Source: Candidatus Heimdallarchaeota archaeon (GTDB lineage: Archaea > Asgardarchaeota > Heimdallarchaeia > JABLTI01). Taken from it: 12,719 nucleotides of DNA. Made by a program: the position numbers and the translations under genes. Location: assembly GCA_030671945.1 (NCBI GenBank), contig DAOVHJ010000031.1, forward strand, positions 1-12,719, written 5' to 3'. This document shows, in pieces, positions 11,991 through 12,719 of the stretch (within the stretch, counting starts at the first letter, position 1; each line of letters starts with the position of its first letter). The notes under the pieces are model-generated. The model was not told where the DNA came from. It saw nothing but the letters and a program-made list of their open reading frames with translations, and did no database searches.

Positions 11991-12413
11991 ATGACAACCG
12001 AAGTAACTGTAGCAAAGATGTGCAAGCTTGAAGTAGGGCAACCTATCCAATTACCCCAAACTTTTCTAGACGCATTAAAACCTGAAGAAGGAAATTATGC
12101 GGTAATGATACTCGCTCCCAGTACAAAAATAATAAGAATTATCCCCACTACAAGTGAAAAAGTTTACAAAGTGGGCATTGAAATCGGAAAACTTAGCCCG
12201 GACTTTTTGAAGAAAATGGGCTCATTATTTATGAAGGCGGGTATAAAAACTCTTTATTCCACAGGTCTATGCTTTACACAAGAGAGCTGTGTCTATGAAG
12301 GTTATATTGACTCAAAAGAGTTTAAGAATGTAAACATGGAGACAATCAAAGAAGAATTGGCCGATATTGATGGTGTATCAAAGGTCGACATTTCAGTTCT
12401 TGAAATTCCATAA
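11991..12413 (+). CDS. AbrB-like N-terminal region fused to an ACT domain
   Basis: The first ~52 residues (VAKMCKLEVGQPIQLPQTFLDALKPEEGNYAVMILAPSTKIIRIIP) read like the swapped-hairpin AbrB/SpoVT fold: beta strand, a P-x-x-x-L-x-L-x-x-G core, then a strand ending IRIIP. Residues 57-137 (KVYKVGIEIGKLSPDFLKKMGSLFMKAGIKTLYSTG...) follow the beta-alpha-beta-beta-alpha-beta plan of ACT domains, which bind small ligands such as amino acids. DNA binding by the first part is uncertain, because several basic residues usual in AbrB are absent. A ligand-responsive regulator or accessory protein is inferred. The start is set by the strong AAGGAGAGG site. The divergent winged-helix gene may control it. 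Confidence 0.72.
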   Translation: MTTEVTVAKMCKLEVGQPIQLPQTFLDALKPEEGNYAVMILAPSTKIIRIIPTTSEKVYKVGIEIGKLSPDFLKKMGSLFMKAGIKTLYSTGLCFTQESCVYEGYIDSKEFKNVNMETIKEELADIDGVSKVDISVLEIP

Positions 12414-12430
12414 AGGGGTTATATGCCCCT
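12414..12430 (+). terminator. GC-rich hairpin right after the ACT gene
   Basis: AGGGG (12414-12418) pairs with CCCCT (12426-12430) around loop TTATATG, directly after the stop codon. A pyrimidine-rich CCTCTTAAATTTTC follows. In such AT-rich surroundings a GGGG/CCCC stem stands out. The rest of the gap to 12562 holds only AT-rich sequence with a short imperfect repeat (ATAATGAAA twice). Confidence 0.55.
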
Positions 12431-12562
12431 CCTCTTAAATTTTCAAGTCTCTATATTTCATTCTAAACTTTATAATTAACATTCATCTATTCTTTTTATC
12501 ATTTATTATAAAATCACGTTAGTAATATACAATAATGAAAATGTATAATAATGAAATTTTTT

Positions 12563-12719
12563 CTAGGAAGTTAATTTTTTCTTAGAAGTCTTAGTTGTAG
12601 AACTTGAAGATTTTGTGGTTCGTCTTACAGGATCCTGATTAACACTTTCCAAAATTTCTAGCATTTGCAATTCAGTTTTTGAGGATAAATCATCTATTTG
12701 ATCCTTAAGATTTGTCAGT
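12563..12719 (-). CDS. C-terminal end of an unrecognised protein (partial)
   Basis: On the minus strand the frame is open from the window edge to TAG at 12565-12563, giving the last 51 residues. They begin LTNLKDQIDDLSSKTELQMLEILESVNQD, which looks like an amphipathic helix or coiled coil, and end in a Ser/Thr/Lys-rich basic tail (TTKSSSSTTKTSKKKLTS). The start and most of the gene lie outside the window. The tail resembles disordered nucleic-acid-binding extensions, but I recognise no family. It is convergent with the ACT gene. Confidence 0.5.
   Translation of the reverse strand, partial: LTNLKDQIDDLSSKTELQMLEILESVNQDPVRRTTKSSSSTTKTSKKKLTS

Noticed and set aside
12530..12560. Imperfect repeat ATAATGAAA
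   Set aside because: Only two short AT-rich copies; no array and no flanking signal of a CRISPR or mobile element.
1..12719. Mobile element, CRISPR array, defence island or replication origin
   Set aside because: No transposase, integrase, spaced repeat array, cas or toxin genes, or ORB-like repeats were seen; gene content is housekeeping with a few unknowns.

Overview
The window is an AT-rich piece of an archaeal chromosome. The organism is archaeal because it carries archaeal-type ribosomal proteins (uL1, a uL10/P0 with an acidic tail ending GSLFG, and uL16/L10e), the archaeal/eukaryal rRNA-maturation nuclease Nob1, TATA-type promoters in place of -35/-10 boxes, and a tRNA-Pro whose intron sits at 37/38 inside a textbook bulge-helix-bulge. 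The many zinc-ribbon, coiled-coil and TPR proteins and the base composition would fit an Asgard-group archaeon. That placement is a guess: no diagnostic eukaryotic-signature protein is present.

Layout. (1) 1-993: a TPR-repeat protein on + faces a tRNA-Pro(CGG) gene on -. (2) 1104-3417: a tight + strand operon of nadK (NAD kinase), nob1 and a 285-residue protein I do not recognise. (3) 3440-5330: a leader with a hairpin and a 26-codon ORF, then uL1 and uL10 one base apart, closed by two tandem hairpins. The usual neighbours uL11 and P1/L12 are absent. (4) 5356-6855: a two-TM small membrane protein, then a TIM-barrel glycoside-hydrolase-like protein without a signal peptide. (5) 6947-8742: an acidic, partly disordered coiled-coil protein and a PPC/DUF296 protein, ending in a bidirectional terminator. 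(6) 8739-9878 on -: uL16, then an OapC-like zinc-ribbon protein. (7) 10152-10925 on +: a zinc-ribbon coiled-coil protein. (8) 10963-11670 on -: a tandem winged-helix regulator, divergent from an AbrB-like/ACT-domain protein at 11991-12413. (9) 12563-12719 on -: the C-terminal end of an unrecognised gene cut by the window edge.

Most recognisable genes belong to translation (tRNA, Nob1, uL1, uL10, uL16) or to core metabolism (NADP supply). I see no mobile element, CRISPR array or defence island. The most interesting points are the uL1 leader (ATG in a stem, mini-ORF stop one base from the uL1 start), the tRNA-Pro T-loop that lacks C56, several palindromes on promoters, and the unrecognised protein encoded directly after nob1.
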